DNA of 64,000 bases from Gammaproteobacteria bacterium (GTDB taxonomy: Bacteria; Pseudomonadota; Gammaproteobacteria; GRL18). Numbering within the stretch: position 1 is the stretch's first letter; each line of letters begins with the position of its first letter. Of the stretch, positions 24,101-27,155 are shown one piece after another. A model generated the notes under the pieces. The model worked only from the letters and a program-made list of their open reading frames with translations. It ran no database searches and was not told the origin of the DNA. The DNA is taken from positions 62,001-126,000 of the forward strand of contig JALWRI010000005.1 in NCBI GenBank assembly GCA_026994225.1. Reading direction: 5' to 3'. The position numbers were made by a program, and so were the translations under genes.

Positions 24101-25241
24101 AGTGTTCTCCATCTTGTTGTAAATCCATTTGCTGTAAGGCAAACATTACTTGAAAAAGCGGACTATGACTCAATGACCGTTCTGGATGTAAGGTATCAAC
24201 TAATACCTCAAAGGCTATCTCTGCATGGGCAAAGACCTTAGCCGCCTGTTCTTGTACCCGTTGTAATAATGCTATAAACGTATCATCTGTAGCAGATTGT
24301 GCCGTTAAAGCACTACGAAATACTAAGGTATTACTAAAAAAACCTATCACTTCCTTACTATTGGGCATATCTCTCCCTAATACAGGTGTACCAATAGCAA
24401 AATCTTGTTGTCCACTATAACGGCATAATACTACTTGCAAAGCCGCCATTGCCAACATAAATAAACTACTTTGTTGTGCTTGCAGACAATCTTGCAATGC
24501 CGCAACTTGCTGGCTATTCAAGGTTGCCGTAATCACACTACCACGCAATGTTAAGGCTTTGGGACGTTGCCATTCCAAAGGCAGTTGTAATACCTCCAAA
24601 TCAGCAAGATAATCTTGCCAAAATGCCATATTCTCTGCATTGTGATGATTAAAAACAGGTAAAAAATCGGTATATTGTTTTGTTAAAGGTGCTAATGCAG
24701 GAACTTGTTGTTGTAATGCCGCTTGATAACTAACAAATAATTCCTTTTGCATAATCTGCATCGACCAACCATCGGCAATAATATGATGCAATACCAACAA
24801 CAATATTATTTTTTGTTCTGTCTTAATAACTTTTACTCGCCACAAAATATCCTCTTGTAAATCAAAGGGGATACTCACTTGCGCTTGCAAATAATGCTCT
24901 AGTTCATTATCTGCTAGTATTTCTAATTTAATCTCTGGTAAAGCAGTCGTATTTTTATCTAAAATACGCTGCATTACTTTACCTTCTACCTCAACAAAAC
25001 GACAACGTAAGCTCTCGTGACGTTGAAAAAGGGCGGTAAAAGCATTATTTAATGCGCTCATATCAGGAATATGATCTAGTTCCAGTGCGGAAATAATATG
25101 ATAAGCCAATGTATCGGGTACTAATTTATGCAAAAACCATAAGCGTTTTTGAGGTAGAGAAAGAGGATATAACTGCTGTTGTTTTTGTTTTAATAACGCT
25201 GCTAACCGTGCTTTTTTTTCTTCCACCGAAAGTTTTGACAT
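1..25241 (-). CDS. Giant non-ribosomal peptide synthetase, C-terminus beyond left edge
   Basis: This is a modular synthetase that builds a peptide on carrier-protein thiols in the cytoplasm. It starts at ATG 25241-25239, with AGGG about 7 bases upstream, and reads without a stop to base 1 (8413 whole codons). I checked the frame through the active-site Asp codons of the C and E domains (low bases 24771, 21633, 20253, 17034, 15654, 12483, 9303, 6081, 2889); all fall in one phase. There are seven full modules and the start of an eighth: C-A-T-E, C-A-T, C-C-A-T, then four C-A-T, then C. Seven carrier motifs of the LGG(H/D/N)S type are present. No thioesterase or reductase is in view, so chain release is encoded further left. 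The protein opens with a C domain, so the chain is either acylated at its start or received from another synthetase. Base composition resembles the neighbours, giving no sign of recent transfer. Confidence 0.96.
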   Translation of the reverse strand, partial: MSKLSVEEKKARLAALLKQKQQQLYPLSLPQKRLWFLHKLVPDTLAYHIISALELDHIPDMSALNNAFTALFQRHESLRCRFVEVEGKVMQRILDKNTTALPEIKLEILADNELEHYLQAQVSIPFDLQEDILWRVKVIKTEQKIILLLVLHHIIADGWSMQIMQKELFVSYQAALQQQVPALAPLTKQYTDFLPVFNHHNAENMAFWQDYLADLEVLQLPLEWQRPKALTLRGSVITATLNSQQVAALQDCLQAQQSSLFMLAMAALQVVLCRYSGQQDFAIGTPVLGRDMPNSKEVIGFFSNTLVFRSALTAQSATDDTFIALLQRVQEQAAKVFAHAEIAFEVLVDTLHPERSLSHSPLFQVMFALQQMDLQQDGEHYQSLSLHNASAKFEQTWVMTADTRHIDIQLEYNSELFTQDFAQKMLDSYVQLIEAVTENIFMPLTVHLTTVEKQLLLKHYTKGQHYALPQTAIQNLFLQQVDKVADSWAVVDDNIMLSYAQLNQRANQLAWYLQQQTVQAGDRIVLLLPHSYLMIIALFATLKLRAIYVPVDPQYPDNRIRETIEDSQAKCVISVSQRIADIFATVTVIDIATLAWDTLSCDPFPCEGDIFDPLYMIYTSGSTGKPKGVLCQQLGVINLLTDFHLRQPATISGSCWTSFSFDVSIYEIFSMLLYGGTLHIIPAPYRDDSAALFTWLVDKQIRSAYLPAFMLQDLCQFTSTSHGLVLQRLLVGVEPISEQLLWTIQEQISGLQIINGYGPTEATVCSSLYNIAHKKVEEREKDRITPIGRPVINTQLYVLDRHLQLLPVGVPGELYIGGLGLAKGYWQRAELTAKYFIAHPFIAGERLYKTGDKVRFLPDGQLQFIGRIDRQIKLRAYRIEPSEIEQQLLAYKGVNAALVRLHQKRQLLAYVEMPGLETAQLEEQQKQLMQYLQQRLPTYMQPAWLWVLAQFPRTINAKIDSTELPLPKMPAINANIKALPQNALEKQLAAIWQSVLPELEEEIGRDANFFALGGDSILSMQVVAKAKRQHILLTTRDIFQYQSIAQLADFLHQQMASTAVVVDTTKHAQIATKSPVSGIQKWFFTQHFVNPHHWNQSVYLSLENIAESMLSKASLSHILTQILHTHPLLAARFIKENNRYYFTYEQDNQQTLSFDYKTKGEITAELAVSAQTSLDIFHSPLMYISYFANSKTLLWCIHHLVIDAVSWRIILADFNQLLTKAIDSLQTEACSYSYYVQQILADADKWEKDKSYWEHILEQTLPVWHDTQADNMEASLSIQTITLSQRLTKAILIDAHHSYQTQPVELLLAALVLAYQDWAQVNKVMVLLEHHGRDYALLQGLDISRTVGWFTTLYPVLLCAVPDIAKLLKGVKEGIRQTPNQGISWNILQDKYGYSLSQLISFNYLGHFDNSEEGKGLTLLNDPFPIQNRQRAANNQRPFIHDWSIQSVAGQLQVQLAYNADQYLLQQIEDLLFAWQKKLEDIVKHCQQATGSYTPSDFPLAKITQSALDRLNLYPCIENLYPLTPLQQGLLFHSLDQHACDKTYQRAYHQQIIFTFSTQLHQANWQMAWQKIIQDYSTLRTAFYWQGLEQPLQAVWKQVTLPWKVLDWSEKQGDDNNDLDHFLQLQQQQAFVLEQVPLMRCTLINRGEQGYYFIWEHHHLLLDGWSLPILLRRIVDYYQQQQSLAPVRAIYPDYIAYLIQQSQEQETTLKAFWKNYLKGFSEPLVMLEHTHQGKATQHRVASYVQTINAEHSAALKHFARQKNITLNSILQGIFALLLCRYSQQQDVLFGVTTSGRNIDIAGINEAVGLFINSLPLRVQVDQYANIEEMLRTIQQQFQALQDHAAISLVDIQAQSTIAVEQPLFDYLLVFENYPLDSQNWDQDNTKNALLLAIQAIEQTHYPFTFVVVPDTTIQLKCYYQTATFSKTFIATWIAHFQALLLQLLEVKEKQALSEYYLPVDIPYSQGESVTTQRSSCVIDGFQQQVSSSPDAIAIRQGQQVSSYQQLNQRANQLAAYLLQQKKIAEQDIIGVCLPASIDLIVALIAIAKLGKAYLPMDKNYPAKRRYTMCQDAQVKIVLASEYEQWGQDVQCIVLAEIATSNIHITAVDKDFYPYWKNSLDKPWYMIYTSGSSGQAKGVVVTQKSAINVLQWYHRHFHFSAQDKHAIISSIGFDLTQKNLFVALLTGGSIIFPESDYYDPLLLRNMIATQQVTVVNCAPSAWYPIVEKGADFTLLASLRQLILGGESIQLALLKAWLLDSHCQCQISNTYGPSECTDIASCYTIDRIDFSKQKDAPVIPIGKAIDNVVIYILDAQLQTVPIGIAGDIYIGGAGLGEYWQDPEKNAIAYIQNPHVADHTSEHLYRTGDRGYFQTDGNIVYLARSDRQIKLRGLRIEMTEIEQTLMAIDEIAQAVVGVQNEQLTAWIKLVQTSEQTDKGITPLSLLQIEKWQHFLQQWLPHYMLPHRYYSVMSLPLNINGKIDYQYLLKNTLISPDEQQSYCQTDTEQILASIWKMVLGIDKNIYREENFFALGGHSLRAARVVSLLEEKLGLRLSLKQFFAHPILQDMAQMIDQLRYNHSQLAIPNISKADRQQAIPLSYAQERIWFAVQFDGQQSSYNILAGLRINGILDIEALQKSINYLLQRHEILRTNFIQDSSIKEYQGVVQKIHSQRQLSVIITDLQTLSKSVQEQRIDSIKQEEASFIFDLKKDILLRIRWVKLTPQQGVLFFTIHHIISDAWSGNIFLQEFSHCYNAIVQQQVIHLPPLTLQYADYALWQKQFFTNERLQQPLKWWKNTLLDAPLLSTLPVDYSRPAIQTFNGKHYHFTIDAKTTEKIKSLCLQQEVTVFSGLFSCFALLLSRYNQQTDLCLGTALAGRNTPLTEKLLGCFINSIILRCDLSGNPVGLELLQRIHKTVLAAWEYQDVATEQLLESLDIERNMSYAPLVQASFSLQNTPVDKWELAHLDCQLLEIESGYAKYDITLNMLEVEQTKESYFDAVIEYNTDLYQQQTIVDFARYYQQLLQQIVAAPLHRIDQYVMLRQQDLQKLLHITNSYSDIYPLSTTQRDLYLDAIRYPDASHSSFGNYFAIQGTLQTDAWIQALQEVVQCYPLLAAQLVSSAYPYTDVAYLVIPKDKILHCNSYDLTKEGLSVKEIEVKIASWIQQPYDINKDRLIEHAIFIRTEQHYYAVTRVHHILVDGIASTLFMQAVIDAYQHILKKDTQPISAQGESYWQFVQDQRQQVDNQAGIAYWQEKLAGISPLNPLRNLYPDKQCMQQQHLDQIHWKWIWRICMRYTITPSIYFKVLYSLLLRYLLQTEEDFIFYDITDARPPAWKKTIGCFYQQDIVRCPQSITTFDTAIEDVLLQYKQLWQADKSWQKLSVMAQQKILPVSDVHFYFNYQQFFVHEITASEAITVTHFQPPPAKDQVHFLIRVEKQGGAKLLLHHNQAMFYAPDFLLRLLQLSKQILSLLDSSENTAYLSQLDYLLAIEKQNMLSTLERIPNYALSTNSLITAFQQQVRQYPENIAVQYQDQQISYTQLDNRSRQWAAYLFAQGINAGDFIAISLPRGIAFIETMLAVLYVGAAYVPIDPNTPKERMQYILENSQAKYLFTLQTIAQQLILTDSLVCILLDQDQPLPAPIQSAPMAVYTDTAYIIYTSGSTGKPKGVMVSHYNVLRLFYVLREVLNFSAQDIWSGFHSFAFDVSVFEIWGALLHAAKLLIVPYQTTRLSDQFLAFLIQEKVTILSQTPSAFYPLMEQAVNQSVTDLSIKQVLFAGEVLDIFRLKKWLQQYPAIQNNNLYGITETTIHTTLRKLTLEDTEQHTVSVIGQAVDDMAIIAWDKHQQLLPPGVAGEMLVAGNGVTQGYWQQEELTTQRFIANPFRANTRLYRSGDLACYIYNERLQQYEWIYLGRIDQQVKIRGFRIELGEIENVCLTYQGDVNIRHTVVLLRQIHAEQALVAYLVLENTLDSEQQRLLQQDLRQYLRQQLPDYMVPAFFVFLDQYPLTANGKLDKRALPDPQLITKQVPPETATEATLLTFWQELLSQQCIGVEDNFFELGGHSLMATRFIAKIAEMFAIELPLRVFFEQATIRYLAQYIDSQVQQTIEPLQRIARDTFLAVSFAQERLWFLHHLLTDPSAYNMLSALRLQGDLHVSVLRQAIEAVLERQEGLRSQFTTNEEGKVQLTIHPRAHYLWVYQDISSMLASEQAQHWQQRVQIEQQYIFDLTKAALFRVHLIKTATQQYDLLINLPHILADGWSIAILCYEILSYYQALLDKTLPALPQLAFQYVDYAHWQRQWLTEERVAQQLDYWQHKLYACSTLSLPLDKPRPQIQTYQGELLSWQIDAPLSQKLKHLAQQQGITLYMLLLAAFGVLLGRYAHEQDVCIGTPVSGRQHQEISGLIGVFVNTLVIRLAVSPQSSWQEYLQSVKTTVLDAFSHQDVPFEQIVEHLQVVRDTSRSPLFQVMFSLQNSSSSGVIKEDLPVHIETLEMDQQRVKFDLVLECIDNGDQQGISGAFSWNTDLFYATTMTQLAQRWQHLLQAICEQKMQEAVQTIPLFQAQEKQQALDIYQQYLDVTPIPVEQHIIVYIEQQIARTPQHIAITANHQSLTYLQLQQRINQMLQILTLYKVQAGDSIALLLPRSVEGVILILAILKVGANWIALNQQWPLKRIEKILANAQAKLLVITEKDAIYTSLQLPTILLGEIVAKSLLQSDSYLPITPAKQGIAYILYTSGSSGEPKGVMIDHLALINHMLWMQTHCPLIASDKVLQKTAWSFDASIWEIFAPLMAGAQLLLADPEQDKDPYYLLETVAQESVSILQLVPSLLQLMTQLPEFSHLTTLRRLFCGGERLSSQLASYCLDHLPDVMLYNLYGPTECTIDASYQIVQNIETGRDIAIGRAIDNMALYILDSQQQPLAIGMIGEIYISGRGVGKGYIGDPLLTQNSFIPNPFYTAKDPSSTYLYKTGDLGRCLADGRIIFLGRVDEQVKLRGLRIEPGEIEATIREQDEVKDVALVVKSQQLYAFLVWQAAPALSQLKQHLQANLASYMLPDQYRSLTSLPRLSNGKIDRQQLMHLAVPDSSNIAAKVVHSYTDTEQLLLVMWQQLLSITSLIDPDSDFFTLGGNSLLAMRLLAKIQKHWQIKLALIQIFQTPTLSAIAKQIDAMQGDTLVDIPHYQGQQSTPLSFEQQRLWFLQQLFPESNAYHVPILLHLQGKVDIVVLQQAINALRQRHPLLRTRFFSDGNSSWQIAMPYQEQAITVIPVPDNASLQWVKAQAITLNEKTFYLDQEDPMRVVIYQHADKTISVCFILHHIITDAWSNHILLRDLALLYQSVITNNPPSLPELAIDYADFAHWQQQQALHWEEGIRYWQQQLHALHSYGLHTDKARPQMVGDNAAVYRFSLDNDVSDALNVFARQQGVTLYMLLLAILQVLLSRYSNSEDIGVGCPVTGRNHTALQNIVGFFVNTLVMRNQLDDNPCFDVFLQRVKETALAAYQHQQVPFSQVVESLSLPRDTGQTPLFQTLLILQDMPQDMLGKVTDKLDGLHWQFEDFPVSYAKFDMTLSFMPWQGTLQANIEYRSDIFSASYIARLAKHFIALSVAILRTPTERVAQLPLLSEQEKQQLLYAWNNTDYALPKNTLLQDLIDIWAEQTPTALAVMAEEDGSLTYQELARQSNQLAHYLIAQGVCVGDRVAFCLPRSKQLIITLVAIMKAGAIYVPLDRQYPAARLQQMLENSQAVFFISYQSIVQDFPVVRSLLPEVICCVDQDLSWQQYPYSVPKVAVKGDDLLYILYTSGSTGIPKGVAVTQENVLRLVYQADYVDIVPEDRVLQFSPLSFDVSTMEIWLPLCNGASVYLPVEKSYSLADLGQFIVDHQISLCWLTAALFQQMVEHQLPSLQGVKQLLAGGDKLSLWHVRQVLEKLPHTRLINGYGPTENTTFSSCYTIEHLSDEALSVPIGYPIRNTTVYVLDKYLQPVPIGVVGELYTGGKGVAKGYWQQAALTAERFIPDPFSEQEDARLYASGDLVYFMENGCLGFIGRKDFQLKWRGYRIEPGEIEYALNLHPSVQQSVVLLDKNTPDEEGRLLSWVSILEGMSHPAVSDLYTLLREHVPAWMLPSQIIVLAQLPLNAVGKVDRKCLLHDYLPAPSGDNNGDQHYLAAENALQAELQTMWQQLLAIDSISCAANFFELGGHSLLATRLLARIKNHWHVDIALQDFFNQASIVHTALLIEQALEKTDTVLNRHTLQAVDTLDIEKLPMSFAQERLWFIDQLQSGQADYNIPMAFSLQGDIDLESLQKSWIALAKRQQILACECVSEDEGVYLRQLDSEIVGKGFRVQDIRTEPEQSEQLLQQFAITPFQLDHAPLIRCLVLQLAAQEYIIAINIHHIIADGWSLGILFQDWSQLYQSLSNQQVPVLPPLAVQYCDYAYWQRHDFANMDMTAQLHYWQQQLADLPVLEMPTDRERNQQQLASGSTCFVQLDSTLSKQLQDLATARQCTLYMLLLSAFMALIYRYTDAEDFAIGSPVAGRQHPALENIVGFFVNTLVIRGQVDADMPFALFLQQIRETTLAAYSNQDIPFAQLVEALQPQRDLHHPPLFQLMFALQNTPVPTVFADSIQVQSRALHTATAKFELFLSLAENANGISGDLEYRSDLLSEDFIAQFIRHYQQLLQQIVVDPEITIGDIVLLSEQERQQLLARSCIHAPDYPVWENVHQYFQEQCVLHPDAVALHRIATDTCPAYRLSYRELDSKASQLARYLVAQGAQENTLIGFYLQRDLPLYICILAILKAGAAYLALDPEYPSERIQYMLDDAQPLWVITEATLKANISYAKVWEYADIPWDNYPPESFYRQVANTALAYVIYTSGSTGRPKGIAMPHKALSALIAWQLSHSDVRVQQSTLQYAPINFDVSFQEIFATLGAGGELLIIHSSVRRDFSQLLILLQTHTVARLFMPYIALLQLAETAQDRKQYPLALREVICAGEALQITSVIRSFFQQLPKCRLVNQYGPSETHVVTAYSLPDEIAQWSDLPPIGTAIDNSSVMVVDKHQQLVPDGVVGELAIVGAALAQGYYHDPDLTAEKFVSHPYQAASKIYLTGDLVRWNRAQQLVYLGRRDNQIKIRGYRIEIGEIETQLLQYSGVNAVAVHNRQGSLSAYWTGDANILAADLQTYLQQFLPTYMIPVAWQYLEHLPLTPSGKVDRKALPVIESKTAQQGMAATTPLQEMLVEMWSALLFDGKRTPGIDENFFELGGHSLLASRFVSRLQKVTGVDLAVKEVFLTPSIQALSEKIIALQGGTSTTHDAIVQADRSKPLLLSFSQQRLWFLMRWQVQNSAYNLSACMQIEGDLNVLALQQTVFALLRRHQSLCTIFPEREDIAQGESVPQQIILDWQDFTLIEQDYTMLSVEEAQQHAYQQAVNEANYCFDIENEFLLRMVLMQLTDNCWYLSITMHHIISDAWSMDIFIQEWQQLYTALAAGKMPHLPAPTLQYVDYAQWQRQYLQGAVLAKQLNYWQTQLADLKVLELPLDYPRPRTQTLAGRAEAIQLPAALTQKLASLALEQGVSMYMLLLAALQVLLHRYTGEEDIAIGSSIAGRNRAETHDMIGFFINMLVMRSNLAGNPSFTQFLQAVKAMTLSAYAHQDLPFERLVEALDLPRDSSRSPLFSIAFTLVNTSMSSTTVTVSSDLKVKMIDIPVQAAKFDLTLNLYHRDDNLFGSLEYNSDIFKADTIVRFGQHFIQLLENISKQINTPIGTLCYLSTQAYQELIQARRKPCNIPAYIHNLNDYIAYWASQQPQQTAIEYADKHWSYQQLHRYSTRLASYLLPFVRDGIIAIYLSRSDKVLLAIAGVLASGAAYLPIDPHTPLERLQFILADAKVDAIITDSELMAQLSETDIAVIDMDKWELSAIDKSVSLPVVEATDSAYIIYTSGSTGEPKGVVISHYNVMRLFHASENYFDFTPQDRWSIFHSYAFDFSVWEIWGAWVYGGCAVMLDSDITQDSTQFYHFLQQQKITVLNQTPSAFYHLIAIDNTQLEKLAALRYVIFGGEALDIHLLQTWLDKYGEELPQLINMYGITETTVHVTYCRITQALLNEKLTASPIGQALPDLDVYILDAYLQPVAKGIYGELCIVGEGLADGYLQRATLTAERFINNPFTKTAKEKLYRSGDKVKMLEDGRLWYAGRLDQQVKIRGFRIELGEIDTLLQQHTLVREAVTMVDNTQQHLVSYYVGDVSDKVLKAFLQKKLPDYMLPVALIALASMPLTDNGKIDKRALPAAQINKSCQLPVTETEKRLAQLWETLLGVEKVMREDDFFILGGHSLLATRLVSHIRTQLQQEISLKQVFAHSVLSEMARLFDTEIATVNTQDALKLSTLLTQTVRTKESVIPLSWAQERLWFLAELDPDSHSYDIPLALQLSGKLDV
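150..3319 (-). other. NRPS module 7: C-A-T, predicted threonine
   Basis: The C domain starts FLSFSQQRLWFLMRW and has HHIISDAWS. The A domain (about 1960-440) has YTSGSTGEPKG. Its pocket reads D-F-W-N-I-G-M-V-H-(K), an exact match to the established Thr code. The A5 motif is YGITETT, as usual for this group. The carrier motif LGGHSLLATRL is at about 298-335. Confidence 0.91.
3320..6499 (-). other. NRPS module 6: C-A-T, predicted proline
   Basis: The C domain starts PMSFAQERLWFIDQL and has HHIIADGWS. The A domain (about 5090-3610) has YTSGSTGRPKG. Its pocket reads D-V-Q-F-I-A-Q-V-V-(K), one residue from the gramicidin/tyrocidine Pro code DVQFIAHVVK, so proline is a confident prediction. The carrier motif LGGHSLLASRF is at about 3483-3520. 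Confidence 0.9.
6500..9719 (-). other. NRPS module 5: C-A-T, Val-like pocket
   Basis: The C domain starts PLSFEQQRLWFLQQL and has HHIITDAWS. The A domain (about 8330-6810) has YTSGSTGIPKG; its hand-aligned pocket is D-V-M-W-L-G-G-T-F-(K). This is closest to the known Val code DAFW(I/L)GGTFK, differing at positions 2 and 3, so a branched hydrophobic residue is likely. The carrier motif LGGHSLLATRL is at about 6655-6700. Confidence 0.85.
9720..12919 (-). other. NRPS module 4: C-A-T, predicted glutamine
   Basis: The C domain has PHILADGWS at about 12471-12500, with Pro in place of the first His of HHxxxDG; the second, catalytic His is kept. The A domain (about 11450-10000) has YTSGSSGEPKG and pocket residues D-A-W-Q-F-G-L-I-D-(K), which match the established Gln code exactly. 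The carrier reads LGGNSLLAMRL at about 9860-9895, with Asn where the other elongation carriers have His; the phosphopantetheine Ser is intact. Confidence 0.9.
12920..17499 (-). other. NRPS module 3 with tandem condensation-type domains: C-C-A-T
   Basis: This module is about 1525 residues, some 450 longer than modules 4-7. The first C domain (about 17490-16160) opens with PLSYAQERIWF and has HHIISDAWS. A second condensation-superfamily domain follows directly (about 16090-14800). It opens with YPLSTTQRDLYLDA and has an intact HHILVDG site. The A domain (about 14760-13210) has YTSGSTGKPKG, pocket D-V-F-S-L-A-L-I-H-(K) by hand alignment, and an A5 motif YGITETT as in Ser/Thr-type domains. I do not assign a substrate. 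The carrier motif is LGGHSLMATRF at about 13050-13085. The second C-like domain could be catalytic, a modification domain, or a docking (interface) domain for a tailoring enzyme. Confidence 0.87.
17500..20705 (-). other. NRPS module 2: DCL-type C-A-T
   Basis: The C domain begins with YPLTPLQQGLLFHSL and has HHHLLLDGWS. Both are typical of DCL domains that accept a D-amino acyl donor, matching the epimerase just upstream. The A domain (about 19330-17800) has the loop YTSGSSGQAKG and a hand-aligned pocket of D-L-K-N-I-G-T-D-I-(K), which I cannot assign. The carrier motif is LGGHSLRAARV at about 17640-17670. Module length is about 1070 residues, normal for C-A-T. Confidence 0.87.
20706..25241 (-). 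other. NRPS module 1: C-A-T-E (D-residue)
   Basis: The C domain (about 25190-23900) has the HHIIADGWS active site. The A domain (about 23830-22330) has the YTSGSTGKPKG loop. Aligned by hand to GrsA-PheA its pocket residues read D-V-Y-Y-L-G-G-V-C-(K), which I cannot assign to an amino acid. The carrier motif is LGGDSI, the form typical before an epimerase. The E domain (about 22030-20720) has all expected marks: HHLVIDAVSW (catalytic His), EHHGRD (catalytic Glu), RTVGWFTTLYPV and FNYLGHFD. The residue loaded here should be passed on in D form. As the first domain of the protein, the C domain may be a fatty-acyl starter; sequence reading alone cannot separate starter from LCL type. Confidence 0.9.
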
Positions 25242-25470
25242 AATTTACCCTATGCTTATTATTGATAGTAAAATATAAACGAGCTGGTGTAGCAAGATAC
25301 CCCGCCATACTGGTGAACTATTCCCTCAAAACCTGCGATTTAGAGGGAGTAGTTCACTAATTGCTCCCATTGCATAATATTTCTCTTCCTTGAGATACTG
25401 GTATTTCATATTTTTTTCAGATATTATGCAATATTCTACTTAATATTAAAAACCAAACTATTATTATTTT
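25242..25470. promoter_or_regulatory. Divergent control region between the NRPS and the hybrid kinase
   Basis: A 229-base AT-rich gap separates the two divergent starts, so both promoters should lie here. The NRPS has AGGG a few bases before its ATG. The kinase at 25471 has no clear ribosome binding site. I could not fix convincing -35/-10 pairs. The main structured element is the inverted repeat at 25313-25357. Confidence 0.55.
25313..25357. repeat. 15-bp inverted repeat upstream of the NRPS
   Basis: The left arm is gtgaactattccctc (25313-25327) and the right arm gagggagtagttcac (25343-25357). They are complementary at 14 of 15 positions, with one G-T wobble, around a 15-base loop. No T-run follows on either side, so it is a poor intrinsic terminator. 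An operator or an mRNA hairpin is more likely. Part of it resembles 32651-32692. Confidence 0.7.
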
Positions 25471-27150
25471 ATGGATCAAGCCTCTTATTTACCCGTACCT
25501 GCATGGAAGATATTAATTGTTGATGATGAGGTAGATATTCATCAAGTCACTGAATTTGCCTTAAAACATGAAATAATAGATCAACGAGGTATTGAGTTTT
25601 TACATGCCTATTCAATATCTCAGGCACAAGCCATACTCACTTCACATACTAACATTGCTCTTGTATTACTAGATGTTATTATGGAAACCCGTGATGCGGG
25701 ATTACAATTAATTAATTACATCCGTAATACCCTCCATAATTATACTATTCGTATAGTTATACGCACTGGACATACCGATATTTTCCCAGAAAGAGATTTT
25801 TTTGTTCAATATGATATTAATGACTTTTACTCTAAAACAGAGTTAGTTGGTGACAGGCTTTTTATTCTCACTTATTCTTCCCTACGATCTTACCAACAGC
25901 TTATTGATATACAAAAGAAAACATTAGAAAAACAAGAAGCTGATGAAGCAAAAGAAGCCGCTTTACAAGCTAATCAACATAAAACCTATTTTTTAGCTAG
26001 TGTCAGCCATGAAATCCGTACTCCCTTAAATGCTATTATGGGATACACGCAATTACTGATAAAAAGTCCTCATTTACCTGCCAAAGAAAGCCAAACAGCG
26101 CAAATTATTAAAGATAATACTGATCATTTAACGACCTTACTCAATGAAGTATTAGATCTATCTAAAATTGAATCGGGAAAAATGCATCTCTCCCCAACAG
26201 CAGTCAATCTGAGTACCTTATTACAACAACTTTCCGATCTTTTTCAACTCAGTTGTGAAGAAAAAGGCATTCAATGGAAAACCACGGTATCATTACATCA
26301 TAGTGAACAATACGTATTAGCTGATGAGAAAAAATTACGCCAAATATTGATCAACTTAATTGGCAATGCCATAAAATTTACTGAGCAAGGTAGTATCGAA
26401 TTATCTTGTACACAATTAGCTACACAATACTACCAATTTGATGTGATTGATACTGGTAAAGGTATTCCAGAAACAATCCAATCCAAAATATTTCAACCTT
26501 TTGTACAGGAACAACAACAACCCGGCAGTACCGGTTTAGGACTAGCTTTATCACGGCAATTTACCCAACTGATGGGCGGTGAATTAATCGTATCTTCCAA
26601 AGTGAATAAGGGGAGTCATTTTAGCTTTCAATTAACATTGCCGTCTGCAGACATTCAAGACCATAATGCCATACCAAAGACCTCAAGCCCTGCACAAGTA
26701 GTGAGTAGTGATACAACATTGGCAACATCTAGCCCAGACGGCTATTGTATTGCAATAGTAGACGATAATATGATCAATCGACAAATTTTATTGGAAATAC
26801 TACAAGATATAAATATCCCCTCTCCCTTACATATTATTGAAGCTGAAAATGGCAAAGAAGCGGTTGATCTTTGCCTACAACACCAACCTGATTTAATTTT
26901 TATGGATTATCGTATGCCGGATTTAAATGGTATACAGGTTTTACAACAACTCCAGCAACATCAGCCAAAAGTAAAAGCAATTATGTTAACGGCTTCTGCT
27001 TTTATTAATGATAAAATACAATTTCTGGATGCAGGATTTATTGATGTGATCAATAAACCCTTTTTTATTGATCAAATTAAAGAATCTTTACACACTCACC
27101 TCTTTACAGGCATTGCTTCAATCACATCGGATAAAAATACACCATCGTAG
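25471..27150 (+). CDS. Soluble REC-histidine kinase-REC hybrid sensor
   Basis: This 559-residue cytoplasmic two-component hybrid has no membrane segment. Domains in order: an N-terminal receiver (about 12-135; LIVDDE, LVLLDVIM with the phospho-Asp near residue 68); a coiled linker; HisKA with SHEIRTPLNA (His near 180); HATPase_c with NLIGNAIKFT, DTGKGIP and STGLGLALS (about 285-395); and a C-terminal receiver (about 427-545; IVDDN, FMDYRMPDLNG, Lys in NKPF). Input probably comes through the N-terminal receiver or a partner protein. The next gene starts 5 bases after the stop, so the two are probably co-transcribed. It is divergent from the NRPS and could control it, but that is inference from position only. 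Confidence 0.93.
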   Translation: MDQASYLPVPAWKILIVDDEVDIHQVTEFALKHEIIDQRGIEFLHAYSISQAQAILTSHTNIALVLLDVIMETRDAGLQLINYIRNTLHNYTIRIVIRTGHTDIFPERDFFVQYDINDFYSKTELVGDRLFILTYSSLRSYQQLIDIQKKTLEKQEADEAKEAALQANQHKTYFLASVSHEIRTPLNAIMGYTQLLIKSPHLPAKESQTAQIIKDNTDHLTTLLNEVLDLSKIESGKMHLSPTAVNLSTLLQQLSDLFQLSCEEKGIQWKTTVSLHHSEQYVLADEKKLRQILINLIGNAIKFTEQGSIELSCTQLATQYYQFDVIDTGKGIPETIQSKIFQPFVQEQQQPGSTGLGLALSRQFTQLMGGELIVSSKVNKGSHFSFQLTLPSADIQDHNAIPKTSSPAQVVSSDTTLATSSPDGYCIAIVDDNMINRQILLEILQDINIPSPLHIIEAENGKEAVDLCLQHQPDLIFMDYRMPDLNGIQVLQQLQQHQPKVKAIMLTASAFINDKIQFLDAGFIDVINKPFFIDQIKESLHTHLFTGIASITSDKNTPS

Positions 27151-27155
27151 CAGCT

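Noticed and set aside
1-25241. Regular 3.2-kb repetition across the NRPS read as a tandem DNA repeat
   Set aside because: The repetition is of homologous C-A-T protein modules with clearly diverged sequence, not a recent DNA duplication or assembly artefact.
25126-25308. A 60-codon minus-strand ORF across the NRPS start
   Set aside because: It overlaps the NRPS start in another frame, has no motif, and the NRPS ATG at 25241 has its own ribosome site.
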